The notes: a model not told the origin generated them from the letters alone. DNA of 64,000 nt from Acinetobacter sp. ANC 4470 (GCF_002135335.1 NZ_NEGC01000002.1:361245-425244); one strand, 5' to 3'; positions 50,620 to 61,246 are shown, counted from the stretch's first letter. Numbers and translations: made by a program.

Positions 50620-52011
50620 ATGAACGCCACGCCATCGCATCAAGCCTTACAACCTGAATTTAGACTGTTGGTCTTTTTAGTCTCGATTGGCTTTTTTATG
50701 CAGGCACTCGACACCACCATTGTAAATACAGCCATTCCGGCCATGGCAGCAAGCCTAGGGGAAGACCCATTACGCATGCACAGTGTCGTGGTGGCCTATG
50801 TGCTTTCTGTGGCTGCCTGTATTCCCTTAAGTGGCTGGTTAGCAGACCGTTTTGGTGTACGTAATATTTATTTTTCATCCATTATTATTTTTACCTTGGC
50901 CTCTTTGGGCTGCGTATTTTCACAAAGTTTAGAACAACTGTTATTTTTCCGTGTCATTCAAGGCATTGGCGGTGCTTTACTGCTTCCTGTCGGTCGTTTG
51001 GCGATGCTGAAAGTCATTCCACGCACACAATTTTTATCTGCCATGAGTCTGATGAGTCTGGCAGGTTTAATTGGTCCTCTCATTGGCCCTACTTTAGGCG
51101 GCTGGTTGGTTGAAGTTGCTACATGGCATTGGATTTTCTTGATTAATATCCCAATGGGACTATTAGGTGTAATTGTCACGTTTAAAGCCATGCCCAATGT
51201 CACCGAACCGACTGTACAAAAATTTGATTTTAGCGGCTTCCTGCTCTTGGTTATTGCCATGATTGGCATGTCCTTAGGCATTGAAAATTTCTCTAATCCA
51301 CATAGCTCTGTTTGGCTCAGCATTGTACTGGTCATGGGAGGATTAATTGCAGTAGCAATCTATGCTTACCATGCCCACACCCATGAAAACGCCTTATTTC
51401 GTAGTAAATTATTTGAAAATAAAATCTATGCCATTGGTGTTTTAGGCAATTTTTTTGCGCGTTTGGGCGGTAATGCTCTGCCTTTTTTATTACCCTTGAT
51501 GTTGCAAGTGGCATTTGGTTTTAGTCCATTGATCACAGGATTAATGATGATTCCCACAGTGCTCGGATCATTGGCATCAAAACCAATTATTCGACTGATT
51601 ATTCAACGTTTTGGCTATCGCCACGTACTCTTGGTCAATACGGTTTTAGTCGGTGCCTGTATTGCCAGTTTGGCTTTAACCACAGCAGATACGCCACTTT
51701 GGCTACGCACTTTACATTTCTTTATTTTTGGCATATTAAATTCAATCCAATTTGTCTCCATGAATACTTTAACGCTGAAAGATTTACCTCAAGCTGATGC
51801 CAGCAGTGGCAACAGTTTTTTATCTATGATTATGATGCTCTCAATGAGTATTGGTGTGGCTTTGGCAGGTACTTTGGTCAATGTTTTCACTGCATATTAC
51901 GGCAGCGCGCAGATCAGCCTTGCATTTCATAACACACTAATTTGTTTAGGCTGTATTAACATCATTACGGCTTACATTTTCTGGCATATTCCACGCGATA
52001 CAGCCGTTTAA
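50620..52011 (+). CDS. MFS exporter, DHA2 family (MdtD/EmrB-like)
   Basis: A 463-residue drug:H+ antiporter of the DHA2 branch with 13-14 hydrophobic segments. The motif D1 is QALDTTIVNTAIPAMAASLG, motif A GWLADRFGVRN, motif C GLIGPLIGPTLGGWLVE. The length is close to MdtD. No membrane-fusion partner is adjacent, so a stand-alone exporter is likely. Substrates are unknown. Note that the C-terminal part contains SMNTLTLKDLP, seen in MdtD-type proteins. Confidence 0.85.
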   Translation: MNATPSHQALQPEFRLLVFLVSIGFFMQALDTTIVNTAIPAMAASLGEDPLRMHSVVVAYVLSVAACIPLSGWLADRFGVRNIYFSSIIIFTLASLGCVFSQSLEQLLFFRVIQGIGGALLLPVGRLAMLKVIPRTQFLSAMSLMSLAGLIGPLIGPTLGGWLVEVATWHWIFLINIPMGLLGVIVTFKAMPNVTEPTVQKFDFSGFLLLVIAMIGMSLGIENFSNPHSSVWLSIVLVMGGLIAVAIYAYHAHTHENALFRSKLFENKIYAIGVLGNFFARLGGNALPFLLPLMLQVAFGFSPLITGLMMIPTVLGSLASKPIIRLIIQRFGYRHVLLVNTVLVGACIASLALTTADTPLWLRTLHFFIFGILNSIQFVSMNTLTLKDLPQADASSGNSFLSMIMMLSMSIGVALAGTLVNVFTAYYGSAQISLAFHNTLICLGCINIITAYIFWHIPRDTAV

Positions 52012-52087
52012 ACAGATTTCAGAAACAACGTACTCTGAAGCTTCAGATCGCGTATCATATTCAAGGTTCATTATCGCAAAGACTGTT

Positions 52088-52873
52088 ATGCCTAAAAAAC
52101 GATTCGCCAAAAACAGCCTACAAAAGCTTTACGCCTCTTGCGTCGGCTTGGGGCTGATTTGTATTGCAATCGTGGTGTATGTTTTTGTCCTACATCATAA
52201 TCCTGCCTCAGCACAGGAATATTCGGTCAAAGGCTTTGATGTTTCGCATCATCAGGGTGATATTCAATGGAAAAAAATATCGCCCCAAAAATTTCAATTT
52301 ATCTATTTAAAAGCCACCGAAGGCGGTGATTTTAAAGATCGAAAGTTTCAGGAGAACTGGCTGCAAGCCCGTGAACATGGTTTTTTGGTGGGTGCATATC
52401 ATTTTTATCGTTTATGCCGTGATGGCGAAATTCAAGCGCAAAACTTTATTGCCACCGTGCCCAATAAATCCGATGCACTGCCACCTGTGATTGATCTGGA
52501 GTATGACAGTAACTGCATTAATACCTATACCAAAGAACAACTGCTAAAAGAAATTCAGGTCATGCATGATCGACTGTATCAACACTATGGCAAACAACCG
52601 ATTTTCTATATTTCCAAGTCATTTTATAACCTTATTTTAGCGGGACAATTTGCAAAAACACCGCTCTGGGTACGCGAATACCAAGGTAAACCCAATTTAA
52701 AAGGCAACCCAAAATGGCTGTTCTGGCAACACACCAACCAAGGCAGCATCAAAGGTATTACCAAAGTGGTTGATTTAAATATCTTTAATGGTGATCAGTC
52801 TGACTGGATCCATTTTTTGGAAAGAAATAAGATTGATCCTCATAAAAGTATTGAAAATTTACCGATAAAATAA
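52088..52873 (+). CDS. GH25 muramidase (lysozyme), membrane-anchored
   Basis: A 261-residue glycoside hydrolase of family 25, which cleaves MurNAc-GlcNAc bonds in peptidoglycan. An uncleaved or slow signal-anchor segment covers about 17-36. The catalytic barrel starts with GFDVSHHQGDIQW (Asp51), then LKATEGGDFKD (Glu78), PPVIDLEYD (Asp136, Glu138) and WLFWQHTNQG. The anchor suggests a periplasmic enzyme of the cell itself rather than a phage endolysin. An MBL gene follows after 63 bp. Confidence 0.88.
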   Translation: MPKKRFAKNSLQKLYASCVGLGLICIAIVVYVFVLHHNPASAQEYSVKGFDVSHHQGDIQWKKISPQKFQFIYLKATEGGDFKDRKFQENWLQAREHGFLVGAYHFYRLCRDGEIQAQNFIATVPNKSDALPPVIDLEYDSNCINTYTKEQLLKEIQVMHDRLYQHYGKQPIFYISKSFYNLILAGQFAKTPLWVREYQGKPNLKGNPKWLFWQHTNQGSIKGITKVVDLNIFNGDQSDWIHFLERNKIDPHKSIENLPIK

Positions 52874-52936
52874 CAAGATTAGTCCTGCAAAAACGCAATA
52901 ATAAAAACAAAACACAATGATAAAACAGGAAAATTG

Positions 52937-53959
52937 ATGTCGATAAAAAAAGGAATTTTGATTTCTTTGGCGCTGTTTATGCTGTGCTTAGTCGCTGTGA
53001 TCATTTTTTTACTACAGCCTTCAGGTCAAGTTGAAAATTTTGAAAAATGGCAATATCAAGCATCGAAGAAAATAGCTACACCCTCAACGCTAAGCGTGAA
53101 GTTTTTTGGTGTTTCCACCCTGCTTTTTGATGATGGAAAATCCCAGATCCTGATTGATGGTTTTTTTACTCGACCATCCCTGACCAAAGTGCTCTTTGAA
53201 AAAATCCACAGTCAGCCTGAATTGATTAAACACGTGATTCAGCACAATCAGTTACAACGTACACAAGCCATATTCGTTACCCATTCACATTATGATCACA
53301 CACTTGATATCCCAATTTTGGCAGAACTTTTACCCAAAGCTAAAATTATTGGTTCCGCGAGTACATTAAATATTGCACGTGGTAACCCCTATGTTTTTGA
53401 ACAACAATTAATCCAAATTGAACCATGGAAACCCATAACTTTTGCCAATTTTCGTGTGACTGCAATTCCCTCACGACACACACCGCCCACCGCAGTCAAT
53501 AATGATTTAGGGGAGGAAATAACAGCTCCACTTCACTTACCCGCACGTTTTTCTGAGTTTAAAGAAGGTGGCAGTTTTGATTATTTAATCGAATATCAAG
53601 GCTATAAAATCTTGGTCAAAGCCAGTACTGGCACTGTTCCAGAGCAACTAAAAAACTTAAAGGTCGACACTTTATTTTTAGGTATTGCACAACTTTCACG
53701 CCAGTCTGAAGCATTCCAGCAAAACTATCTTGATCAAACTTTAAGAACCCTTCAACCCAAAGTGGTTGTCCCGATTCACTGGGATAACTTCTTTAAAGCG
53801 GCTGATCAGCCTTTAGAATTTTTGCCTTATTTGGCGGACAATAGCGAAAAAAGTTTAAATATTTTAATTCAGGCAGCTAAACAGCAGAACTCACAAGTGG
53901 TTTTACTCAGTCAAGCTGTGTCGTATCCTCTGACTCCAGCGCTACACTCCAAACCGTGA
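52937..53959 (+). CDS. MBL-fold metallo-hydrolase, membrane-anchored
   Basis: A 340-residue protein with one N-terminal membrane segment (about 6-26) and a metallo-beta-lactamase fold. The zinc motif is THSHYDH (115-121), with a further metal-binding candidate in IPSRHTPPT and a late His in VVPIHWDNFF. It is close to the UlaG-like branch by pattern, but the substrate is unknown. I chose the ATG at 52937, with AGGA six bases upstream. It probably forms a unit with the muramidase gene upstream. Confidence 0.82.
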   Translation: MSIKKGILISLALFMLCLVAVIIFLLQPSGQVENFEKWQYQASKKIATPSTLSVKFFGVSTLLFDDGKSQILIDGFFTRPSLTKVLFEKIHSQPELIKHVIQHNQLQRTQAIFVTHSHYDHTLDIPILAELLPKAKIIGSASTLNIARGNPYVFEQQLIQIEPWKPITFANFRVTAIPSRHTPPTAVNNDLGEEITAPLHLPARFSEFKEGGSFDYLIEYQGYKILVKASTGTVPEQLKNLKVDTLFLGIAQLSRQSEAFQQNYLDQTLRTLQPKVVVPIHWDNFFKAADQPLEFLPYLADNSEKSLNILIQAAKQQNSQVVLLSQAVSYPLTPALHSKP

Positions 53960-54009
53960 AAATGAGATACTCAACTTAACCTTATATTCAAAGCAGAATC
54001 TAGCGCTGC

Positions 54010-55074
54010 ATGAGAAAAATCATTCACATCGATATGGATGCCTTTTATGCATCTGTCGAACTCAAAGACCGCCCTGATTTAAAAGACTTACCTGTGGTGA
54101 TTTCCTCACACCATCCACGGGCGGTGATTGCAGCGGCATCCTACCCTGCACGCAAGTTCGGTTTACGCTCTGCTATGTCAATGTCACAAGCCAAAAAATT
54201 GTGCCCGCGAGTGGTGGTGATTGAACCTAATTTTGAAAAATATCGACATGTCTCTACTCAAATTCATCAGATTTTTCAGTGTTACACCCCCATCATCGAA
54301 CCTTTGTCTTTAGATGAAGCGTATTTAGATGTGACTGAAAATTTAAAAAATATTCCAAGTGCAACGGAAATAGCCATGCAAATTCGGAACGATATTTTTC
54401 AAGTGACCGGTTTAACCGCATCTGCTGGCGTCGCACCAAATAAATTTTTAGCCAAAATTGCATCGGATTGGCATAAACCCAATGGCATCTGTGTGATTAA
54501 ACCCAGTCAGGTGCAAAACTTCATTCAACATTTAGCGCTGAAAAAAATCCCCGGTGTCGGCAAAGTGACCCAAGACAAATTAAAGGCATTGCAACTAGAA
54601 ACACTGGGTGATTTACAACAAATGGATGAAGCCATCTTGATTCAATATTTTGGTAAATATGGTCAACAGCTGTATTTATATGCTCAAGGCATTGATGAAC
54701 GCCCAGTACAGACTGAACGTGAACGCCGACAAATTTCAAAAGAAACTACTTTTGATGACGATCTTATTTTGACTCAATGCCAAAGCTATTGGCCTCAACT
54801 GATTGAGCAAATTTGGACGAGCTTAGAGAAAAAAAAGCTTTCTGCACGCGGCGTTTCAGCCAAACTCAAACTGAAAAATTTCCAAGTTTTACAGCACAGT
54901 AAAAGTTTTAAACAGCCCTTACAAAATAAACAGCAATTAGAAGATGCGGTACAACAACTGCTGATTGAGATGCGAATTTCTGAACATGCTCAATTTCGCT
55001 TAATTGGTGTTGGGATCTACCAACTTTCCGAACAGCGAGATCAACCTCAGCTTTCACTTTGGTCAACACTTTGA
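54010..55074 (+). CDS. dinB: DNA polymerase IV
   Basis: A 354-residue Y-family translesion polymerase. The catalytic metal ligands are Asp8 ([12 protein letters not shown]) and Asp102-Glu103 (LSLDEAYLD). Helix-hairpin-helix [12 protein letters not shown] and the little-finger domain follow. The C-terminus lacks a clear QL-x-L-F clamp motif; it ends [10 protein letters not shown], in which QLSLW is a plausible variant. No LexA-type SOS box is visible upstream, in line with the absence of a canonical LexA in Acinetobacter. Confidence 0.93.
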   Translation: MRKIIHIDMDAFYASVELKDRPDLKDLPVVISSHHPRAVIAAASYPARKFGLRSAMSMSQAKKLCPRVVVIEPNFEKYRHVSTQIHQIFQCYTPIIEPLSLDEAYLDVTENLKNIPSATEIAMQIRNDIFQVTGLTASAGVAPNKFLAKIASDWHKPNGICVIKPSQVQNFIQHLALKKIPGVGKVTQDKLKALQLETLGDLQQMDEAILIQYFGKYGQQLYLYAQGIDERPVQTERERRQISKETTFDDDLILTQCQSYWPQLIEQIWTSLEKKKLSARGVSAKLKLKNFQVLQHSKSFKQPLQNKQQLEDAVQQLLIEMRISEHAQFRLIGVGIYQLSEQRDQPQLSLWSTL

Positions 55075-55776
55075 GTAATTTTTAAACAAAAGAATAAAAT
55101 TAGACCAATTGATTACCCATAACGCTTATTTTTACGGTACTCTATCGACGCGATACATTTATCCATGTAGTCGCGGAGATGCTAAAAATCACCTTTACTT
55201 TTAGCATACTGTCCTGTGATTGGCGTGACGATCAAATCCGAATATTACAGGGCAACTCTGTTATTAATCATGGAATTATTTCTTACGCATCTTCTGCGAA
55301 TATCTTTTTTAAATCTCTAGAAATATCACGCCCCAAAGCCACTCTGCGTAGTTTCACTGCTACGAATCTCGATCATTCTCATCATCACACATACAAAAAA
55401 ATATTTTAAATAAAAAATAACTATCTATGTATTTGGTGAACAAATTCGCCCTGAATGATGCACTCTAGAATCTAGACATCGATAAACAACTCTTCCGCAA
55501 TATGCCCTTGATGCTTAATGCAATCAGTTGTTGCAATATTGCTCTTTTTGCATAGATTACAGATCACTTTGATTAGCAAAAAATGTGTATCATCGGTGAT
55601 TTAATGGGTGTGTTCTCTGTCTTTATTGCATTAAATGTACAAAATACGTGGATAATTATTTCCTTAATGCTATTTTACTGACCAATATTGCGCATGCCGA
55701 TTCTCATTTCACTGTTTGGTACTAAACCGATACGGCGGTCTAGGCAATAATGCCAAAAACACAGGATTCAAATTTT
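55075..55776. other. Long gap between dinB and the RidA gene
   Basis: 700 bases with no convincing intact gene. A 76-codon frame at 55179-55409 lacks a ribosome site and family features. From 55584 a frame reads a hydrophobic stretch (MCIIGDLMGVFSVFIALNVQ), meets TGA at 55679 and stays open after it to about 55740. This could be a remnant of a small membrane protein, but I cannot name it. Confidence 0.4.
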
Positions 55777-56136
55777 ATGAGCGTTCAACGTCTACATATA
55801 GAAAAGCGTTATTGTGAAGTGGCTATTTCAGGAAATCTAGTACATTTAGCGGGTCAATTGGCCAACGATACTTCACTGGATATTAAGGCGCAAACGCAAG
55901 AAACACTCGATAATATTGACCGCTTATTGGCAGATGCAGGTACAGATAAAACACATATTTTATCTGTACTGATTTTTTTAAAAGATATAGAACAAGATTA
56001 TGCAGCAATGAATGAAATATGGGATGCTTGGGTCGCTAAAGGTCATGCCCCTGCCCGAACCTGTGTTGAATCTAAGCTATATACACCTAAGGTTTTAGTT
56101 GAAATGACAGTTACGGCTGTGCGTATTTCAAATTAA
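55777..56136 (+). CDS. RidA/YjgF-family protein
   Basis: A 119-residue RidA-superfamily protein. Members deaminate reactive enamine/imine intermediates from PLP enzymes. The fold pattern is VHLAGQLANDT, then LLADAGTDKTHILSVLIFLKDI, and the conserved end APARTCVESKLYTPKVLVEMTVTA with the substrate-binding Arg in ARTCV. I prefer the ATG at 55777 (MSVQRLHIEKRY), but an ATG at 55750 with AGG five bases upstream is possible. Confidence 0.85.
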   Translation: MSVQRLHIEKRYCEVAISGNLVHLAGQLANDTSLDIKAQTQETLDNIDRLLADAGTDKTHILSVLIFLKDIEQDYAAMNEIWDAWVAKGHAPARTCVESKLYTPKVLVEMTVTAVRISN

Positions 56137-56144
56137 ATTGATAA

Positions 56145-56183
56145 AAAATAAGCATGATAAGTCTCTTTATTCATGCTTATTTT
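56145..56183. terminator. Bidirectional terminator, RidA gene / DUF2726 gene
   Basis: Perfect 13-bp arms, 56145-56157 and 56171-56183 (AAGCATGA core), thirteen-base loop, T-runs on both strands. It sits between convergent genes. Confidence 0.82.
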
Positions 56184-56185
56184 CA

Positions 56186-56731
56186 TTAGCCTAAAATTCG
56201 GATTTTCTTTCGCCCCAACGTTGGATAAAAGTTATACTTCTTTGTATGGTCTTCTAGCGAAGTGTCTAACTGATTATAAGAAAATTTTTCAATCAGAAAA
56301 TCTTGTCTCAACTGATTATATTCAGGCACATTTTCATAGCGAATCACACGATATCCTGCCAGTGCTAAAAGTGCATCTTGATATTGTGCATTCTGTCGAC
56401 GCTTCAATACCGCGGGATCATCCAGTGCAATAATGGCAGTCACTTGATGATTTTCATCCAGCACCACAAAATCCGCCACCATATTCCGATACTTATGCCG
56501 TGTACGAGAATATTTCGTCGTCAATAAAGCATCAAATGAGACATGCGCTAAGATCGTGCTCTGTGGTAGTATTTCTTTAAGTCGAGCATATGTGATTTGT
56601 TGATTAATATTAAAAATAGCCCTTTGTTTTAAAGCACTATCTTGCTGTCTGGTACTATTCCCCAGACTTTTCCACGCCATAAACAGTGCACACAGTAGGA
56701 TTAAACTCCCGATAAAAATGTACATCATCAT
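56186..56731 (-). CDS. DUF2726-domain membrane-anchored protein
   Basis: A 181-residue protein with an N-terminal membrane segment (about 3-20) and a DUF2726 domain. The recognisable core is ILAHVSFDALLTTKYSRT, VADFVVLDENHQVTAIIALDD and ALLALAGYRVIRYE. That core resembles the restriction-endonuclease-like fold of DUF2726, with an acidic residue in ADFVV and ALDD. The function is unknown. Three ATGs in a row make the exact start uncertain. Confidence 0.8.
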   Translation of the reverse strand: MMMYIFIGSLILLCALFMAWKSLGNSTRQQDSALKQRAIFNINQQITYARLKEILPQSTILAHVSFDALLTTKYSRTRHKYRNMVADFVVLDENHQVTAIIALDDPAVLKRRQNAQYQDALLALAGYRVIRYENVPEYNQLRQDFLIEKFSYNQLDTSLEDHTKKYNFYPTLGRKKIRILG

Positions 56732-57028
56732 TCTCTTAGTCCTTTAATTTTTTATAATCTTGCCGGTGTCACACCGATTGTTTGTTATGAAATTTAGTAT
56801 ACAGCCACTCTTTTTATTAAATATTTCAAGTAAACAAACTACATTTAATAATGACAAAATCATTATAAAAACAAACAAAAAATTGCACTTCTTTTAGATT
56901 CATCATCGGTGTCTAATTCAATATTCATAGACCTTAAAAGAGTGTATATCAAGCTCCAGCGCTGATTCAATAAGACTATTAGCTATTGTCCTACAATTCC
57001 GACGAACTGTTTTATTTTTCTTATTGGT
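56732..57028. other. Intergenic region upstream of the DUF2726 gene
   Basis: About 300 AT-rich bases containing the DUF2726 promoter and the tail of the ygiQ transcript. I see no ORF, repeat or RNA gene. Confidence 0.4.
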
Positions 57029-57053
57029 AAAAAAAGGATGCCTGAGCATCCTT
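57029..57053 (-). terminator. Terminator after the YgiQ gene
   Basis: Arms AAGGATGC and GCATCCTT (57034-57041 and 57046-57053) with loop CTGA, and a seven-base T-run on the minus strand. It lies 18 bases past the stop. Confidence 0.85.
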
Positions 57054-57070
57054 CTTCATTCTAATCGAAA

Positions 57071-59491
57071 TTAAACTTTCGATTTTGGCTTAGATTTGCC
57101 CTTTGGCTTTGTACCACCAAACGGTTTTTTCGTATCCCCAGTTTCACGTGGAGGCAACCCTGTATGCTGAGTCAAAATCTGCCCTCGTTCAGGGCGTTTT
57201 TTGGTATTTGACGGACGCGATTGATTCGTTTCCTGATTACTTCGAGTCACATTATCAGCACTTCGTTTTTGTGAGTCGCCCGCAACCGTCGAGTTCTTTT
57301 TACGTGCCGATTGGTATTGCCCTTCTGTTCCCACAGGTTGGTAGGTTGGAATCAAATGCTGTTTCGAGTTACCAATTAAATCCGCACGCCCCATTTCCTT
57401 CAATGCTTCACGCAGTAATGGCCAGTTATTTGAATCGTGGTAACGTAAGAATGCTTTATGAATACGACGACGTTTATCACCTTTCACAATATCGACATTT
57501 TCGGTATAACGCGCCACTTTTGCCAGTGGGTTTTTACCAGTGTGATACATAGTGGTTGCTGTTGCCATCGGTGATGGATAGAAAGTCTGTACTTGGTCAG
57601 CACGAAAACCATTCTTTTTCAACCAAATCGCCAGATTCATCATGTCATATTCGGTCGTACCCGGATGTGCCGCGATGAAATAAGGAATGAGGTATTGTTC
57701 TTTTCCTGCTTCTTTACTAAAACGATCAAACATCTGTTTAAAGCGGTCATAAGCACCTATACCGGGTTTCATCATCTTGGATAATGGCCCTTTTTCGGTA
57801 TGCTCAGGGGCAATTTTTAAATAACCACCGACATGATGCTGTACCAGTTCTTTCACGTATTCAGGGTTTAACACAGCCAAGTCATAACGCAGACCTGAAC
57901 CAATCAGGATTTTTTTAATGCCTTTTAAGGCACGTGCTTTACGATACAACTGGGTTAACGGTGCATGATCTGTATGTAAGTTCTGACACACGCCTGGGAA
58001 TACACAGGATGGTTTACGACAGTTTTTTTCAATTTCAGGATCTTTACACTGCAAACGATACATGTTTGCCGTTGGCCCACCCAAGTCCGAAATGATGCCA
58101 GTAAAGCCCGGTGCGGTATCACGAATTTTTTCCACTTCACGCAGAATTGATTCTTCTGAACGATTCTGAATAATACGACCTTCATGTTCGGTAATTGAAC
58201 AGAACGTACAACCACCAAAACAGCCGCGCATGATATTCACAGAGAATTTAATCATGTCAAAGGCTGGGAAACGTGCTTCAGCATACGCTGGATGTGGCAA
58301 ACGTGCATAAGGCAAGTCAAACACGTAATCCATTTCTTCCGTGGTTAACGGAATCGGTGGTGCATTAAGCCAAACATCACGTTCACCATGCTTTTGTACC
58401 ATGGCACGTGCATTACCTGGATTGGTTTCCAAATGCAAAATACGATTGGCATGTGCATACAGCACTGGATCTTCTGACACTTCTTCAAAGGCAGGTAAAC
58501 GAATCACAGCCAACTCACGTGGCGGTAATTTATGTTTAATCGCTTTCGATGGTGCAAGTTGTAGCTGAACAATTTGTGTATCTGCATCCAGATTATCGCC
58601 TTCGCGGATAACAGGATTGGCAACCGGTTCTTTTTGGAAATTTTGGTATTGGGTTAAAGAATTACCCTTATCTTTTTCAATTTCACAACCATCTAAATCT
58701 TCAGTCATCACATAAGGATTGATGATCGGGTCGACACGACCAATGGCATCAACATCATTCGATGCAATTTCCACAAATTTGGCTTTAGATGGACGGTTTA
58801 ATTTATTAACGATAAATGCAGTGCCACGAACATCAGTAATTTCGTGAATTTTTTCGCCGCGTGCTAAACGATGCATCACTTCAGTGATTGAACGCTCACC
58901 GTTACCGTACATCAATAAATCTGCTTTTGAGTCCATCAATACTGAGCGACGGACTTTATCTGACCAATAGTCATAGTGCGCAATACGACGCAAAGAGGCT
59001 TCAATTCCTCCTAACAATACAGGCACATCAGGGTAAGCTTCACGCACACGTTGGCAATACACAGTTGCTGCGCGGTCTGGACGTTTATTCGGTTGATTAT
59101 CGGGTGAATAAGCATCATCAGAACGGATTTTACGGTCAGCCGTATAACGGTTGATCATCGAATCCATGTTACCTGCTGTTACACCCCAAGCGATATTTGG
59201 CTTACCCAAAACGCGGAATGCTTCAGCATTGGTCCAGTCAGGTTGCGCAATAATTCCGACACGGAAGCCTTGTGCTTCTAAAGTACGACCAATAATGCCC
59301 GAACAAAAGGATGGATGGTCGATATAAGCATCGCCACAGACCAAAATAAAGTCACAACTGTCCCAACCGAGTTGATCCATCTCCTCACGTGACATCGGCA
59401 AAAATGGTGCGGGTTCAAAACACGACGCCCAATATTTGTCGTAATCAAACAACGCAGTAGGCGCTGTTTGAGCAGTATAAGCAGTAGACAT
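57071..59491 (-). CDS. YgiQ-family radical SAM protein
   Basis: An 806-residue protein. An N-terminal UPF0313 domain (about 15-340, with [16 protein letters not shown]) is followed by the radical SAM cluster motif CFGGCTFC (Cys424, Cys428, Cys431). DUF3362-like YgiQ sequence follows to about residue 720. The last 75 residues are a low-complexity Lys/Arg/Ser/Thr/Pro tail. The physiological reaction is not established. It is monocistronic with its own terminator. Confidence 0.88.
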   Translation of the reverse strand: MSTAYTAQTAPTALFDYDKYWASCFEPAPFLPMSREEMDQLGWDSCDFILVCGDAYIDHPSFCSGIIGRTLEAQGFRVGIIAQPDWTNAEAFRVLGKPNIAWGVTAGNMDSMINRYTADRKIRSDDAYSPDNQPNKRPDRAATVYCQRVREAYPDVPVLLGGIEASLRRIAHYDYWSDKVRRSVLMDSKADLLMYGNGERSITEVMHRLARGEKIHEITDVRGTAFIVNKLNRPSKAKFVEIASNDVDAIGRVDPIINPYVMTEDLDGCEIEKDKGNSLTQYQNFQKEPVANPVIREGDNLDADTQIVQLQLAPSKAIKHKLPPRELAVIRLPAFEEVSEDPVLYAHANRILHLETNPGNARAMVQKHGERDVWLNAPPIPLTTEEMDYVFDLPYARLPHPAYAEARFPAFDMIKFSVNIMRGCFGGCTFCSITEHEGRIIQNRSEESILREVEKIRDTAPGFTGIISDLGGPTANMYRLQCKDPEIEKNCRKPSCVFPGVCQNLHTDHAPLTQLYRKARALKGIKKILIGSGLRYDLAVLNPEYVKELVQHHVGGYLKIAPEHTEKGPLSKMMKPGIGAYDRFKQMFDRFSKEAGKEQYLIPYFIAAHPGTTEYDMMNLAIWLKKNGFRADQVQTFYPSPMATATTMYHTGKNPLAKVARYTENVDIVKGDKRRRIHKAFLRYHDSNNWPLLREALKEMGRADLIGNSKQHLIPTYQPVGTEGQYQSARKKNSTVAGDSQKRSADNVTRSNQETNQSRPSNTKKRPERGQILTQHTGLPPRETGDTKKPFGGTKPKGKSKPKSKV

Positions 59492-59632
59492 GGTTATTTA
59501 TCTCGATTGGCAGATGGCGATCGGGAGAGATCTAAGATGAAAGCCGATCATTTTACCATGAATTCCATTCATCTTGCTTGATTAAAAAACATACTAAAAC
59601 AGTGGCTTAAATTTTTAATTTTCCGTCAGATA

Positions 59633-60826
59633 TCAAGATGATCGATAACGTAATTGTAAGGCAAAAAATAGTCCCAACATCAACACAGCACTCGTAAACA
59701 AGCTTAAGCCATTCCAACCAAAATTTCCCCAAATGAGCCCACTACTACTGCCCAACAAACTGGATCCCATATAATAGCTAAACAAATATAAAGATGAGCC
59801 TACCGCACGATATTGCAAGGATTGCACTGAAACCCAACTACTAGACGTCGAATGTGCTGCGAAAAATGCAAATGTAAAGATAATCAGACCAAATAGCACC
59901 AGCCAAATCGAAGGAATAAGCATAATCCACAGTCCGAGTAGCATCATGATTAGCATTACAGGAAGAACTCGGTCACGACCAAACCGTTGCCCCCAACTGG
60001 CAGCCCGCGGTGAACTATAGATTCCAGCCAGATAGGCAATCGAAATCAAACCAATCCATGTCTGTGACAGCTCAAAAGGTTGTTCTAATAAATGGTAGCT
60101 CATGTAATTAAATACAGTCACAAAGCAGCCCATTAAAATAAAACCTTCGGCAAACAGAAGACGAAGTTTAGGGTCAGCTAAATTTTTCTTAAACGATTCT
60201 TTAAAACGGGAAAATTGAAAAGGATAAGCTTTAAAATGCTTAGAGGCAGGCAATATCATATAAAAAGTCACCGCAATGACTAAATTAAGTACACCAATAA
60301 TCAGCGTTGCTATTTGCCAAGAAATGAAGTCAACCAGTACACCGGCAATGACACGCCCGCCCATTCCCCCCAATCGCTATACCCGAATATACAATCCCAT
60401 GGCAAAGCCCACATCTTTTTCTGCAATTTTCTCACCAATATAAGTCATCGCAACAGCCGCAACGCCACTAACGGCTGCCCCAATCAATACTCAAGTCGCT
60501 AAAAATATCTACCAAACAGGAAATAATGAACTAAGAATTAATAAGCTTGCTGCTAAAGACAATGCCCAAACCATAATCCGTTTACGACCAAAACAATCTG
60601 AAATTAACCCAGTAAAAAGTAATCCTACAGCCAAAGCAACGGTAGAAAATGATAAAGGAAAACTGCTATGTGTCGGTGAAACTGCAAAAAATTGAGCAAA
60701 AATCGGCTGTACACAATACAGTGATGAAAATGAGGCAAAACCTGCTAAGAATAATGAATATAAAATTGCTAAAAAAGGTTTGGAACCATACTCAATATAG
60801 GTGGGTATTGAACCTGAATCAGATAT
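59633..60826 (-). pseudogene. MFS transporter (YnfM/AraJ-like), decayed
   Basis: A 398-codon frame reads as a complete major facilitator, from LAGFASFSSLYCVQPIF through GLISDCFGRKRIM to a normal C-terminus, but carries several lesions. The start codon is ATA at 60824-60826, five bases after AAGGAG. In-frame TAG lies at 60509-60511 (W*IFLAT, probably Gln) and TGA at 60491-60493 (AT*VLIG, probably Arg). Near 60366-60395 a lost T and a gained G create a TAG at 60377-60379 and then restore the frame. The longest open part, from a TTG at 60373, lacks half the protein. By pattern it was an efflux permease. Confidence 0.88.
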
Positions 60827-60837
60827 AAAAACTCCTT

Positions 60838-61246
60838 ATGCCAGATGAGTATACGCTTGATTATTTTATTTATAGAAAAACCATGTATCACTTTTTCAAA
60901 CAGAAATTTTTTATGAGCCTCCTCTAGGCGATCTAGCCAGAATATCCATATACTTATGGATTCAATCCTCCAGCGATCCATAATTAATTAATCAGAGTAC
61001 AAGTTTAATCACACCAAGTTAGAAATAAAAAATGAATCAGAAAAATGCATAATATTTATTAAATTTCGAAACATAACCGATATAATTTATATATAAAATA
61101 AAAACCAAAAATAATGATTAAGAAAACAACAAAATTAATATTTTTTACATATTAATTAATAGCTAAAACAAAATGTATAAAAAACAACCACCAAAAACAT
61201 AGTAATATTTGGCAATTGCTATGCTGGATAAAATATCTGATTATAA
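60838..61246. other. AT-rich region upstream of the GTPase/Roadblock operon
   Basis: About 410 bases, very AT-rich, with long A/T tracts at 61030-61200. No intact ORF is credible; a 70-codon frame at 60769-60981 runs into the pseudogene. Promoter candidates for the operon include TTGGCA (61209-61214), TAAAAT (61229-61234) and TATAAA (61242-61247), none with ideal spacing. Confidence 0.45.

Noticed and set aside
55179..55409. 76-codon open frame after dinB
   Set aside because: No Shine-Dalgarno site, no recognisable family and unusual composition; probably chance.
60769..60981. 70-codon minus-strand frame upstream of the MFS pseudogene
   Set aside because: It overlaps the pseudogene start and its AAGGAG site in another frame and has no family features.
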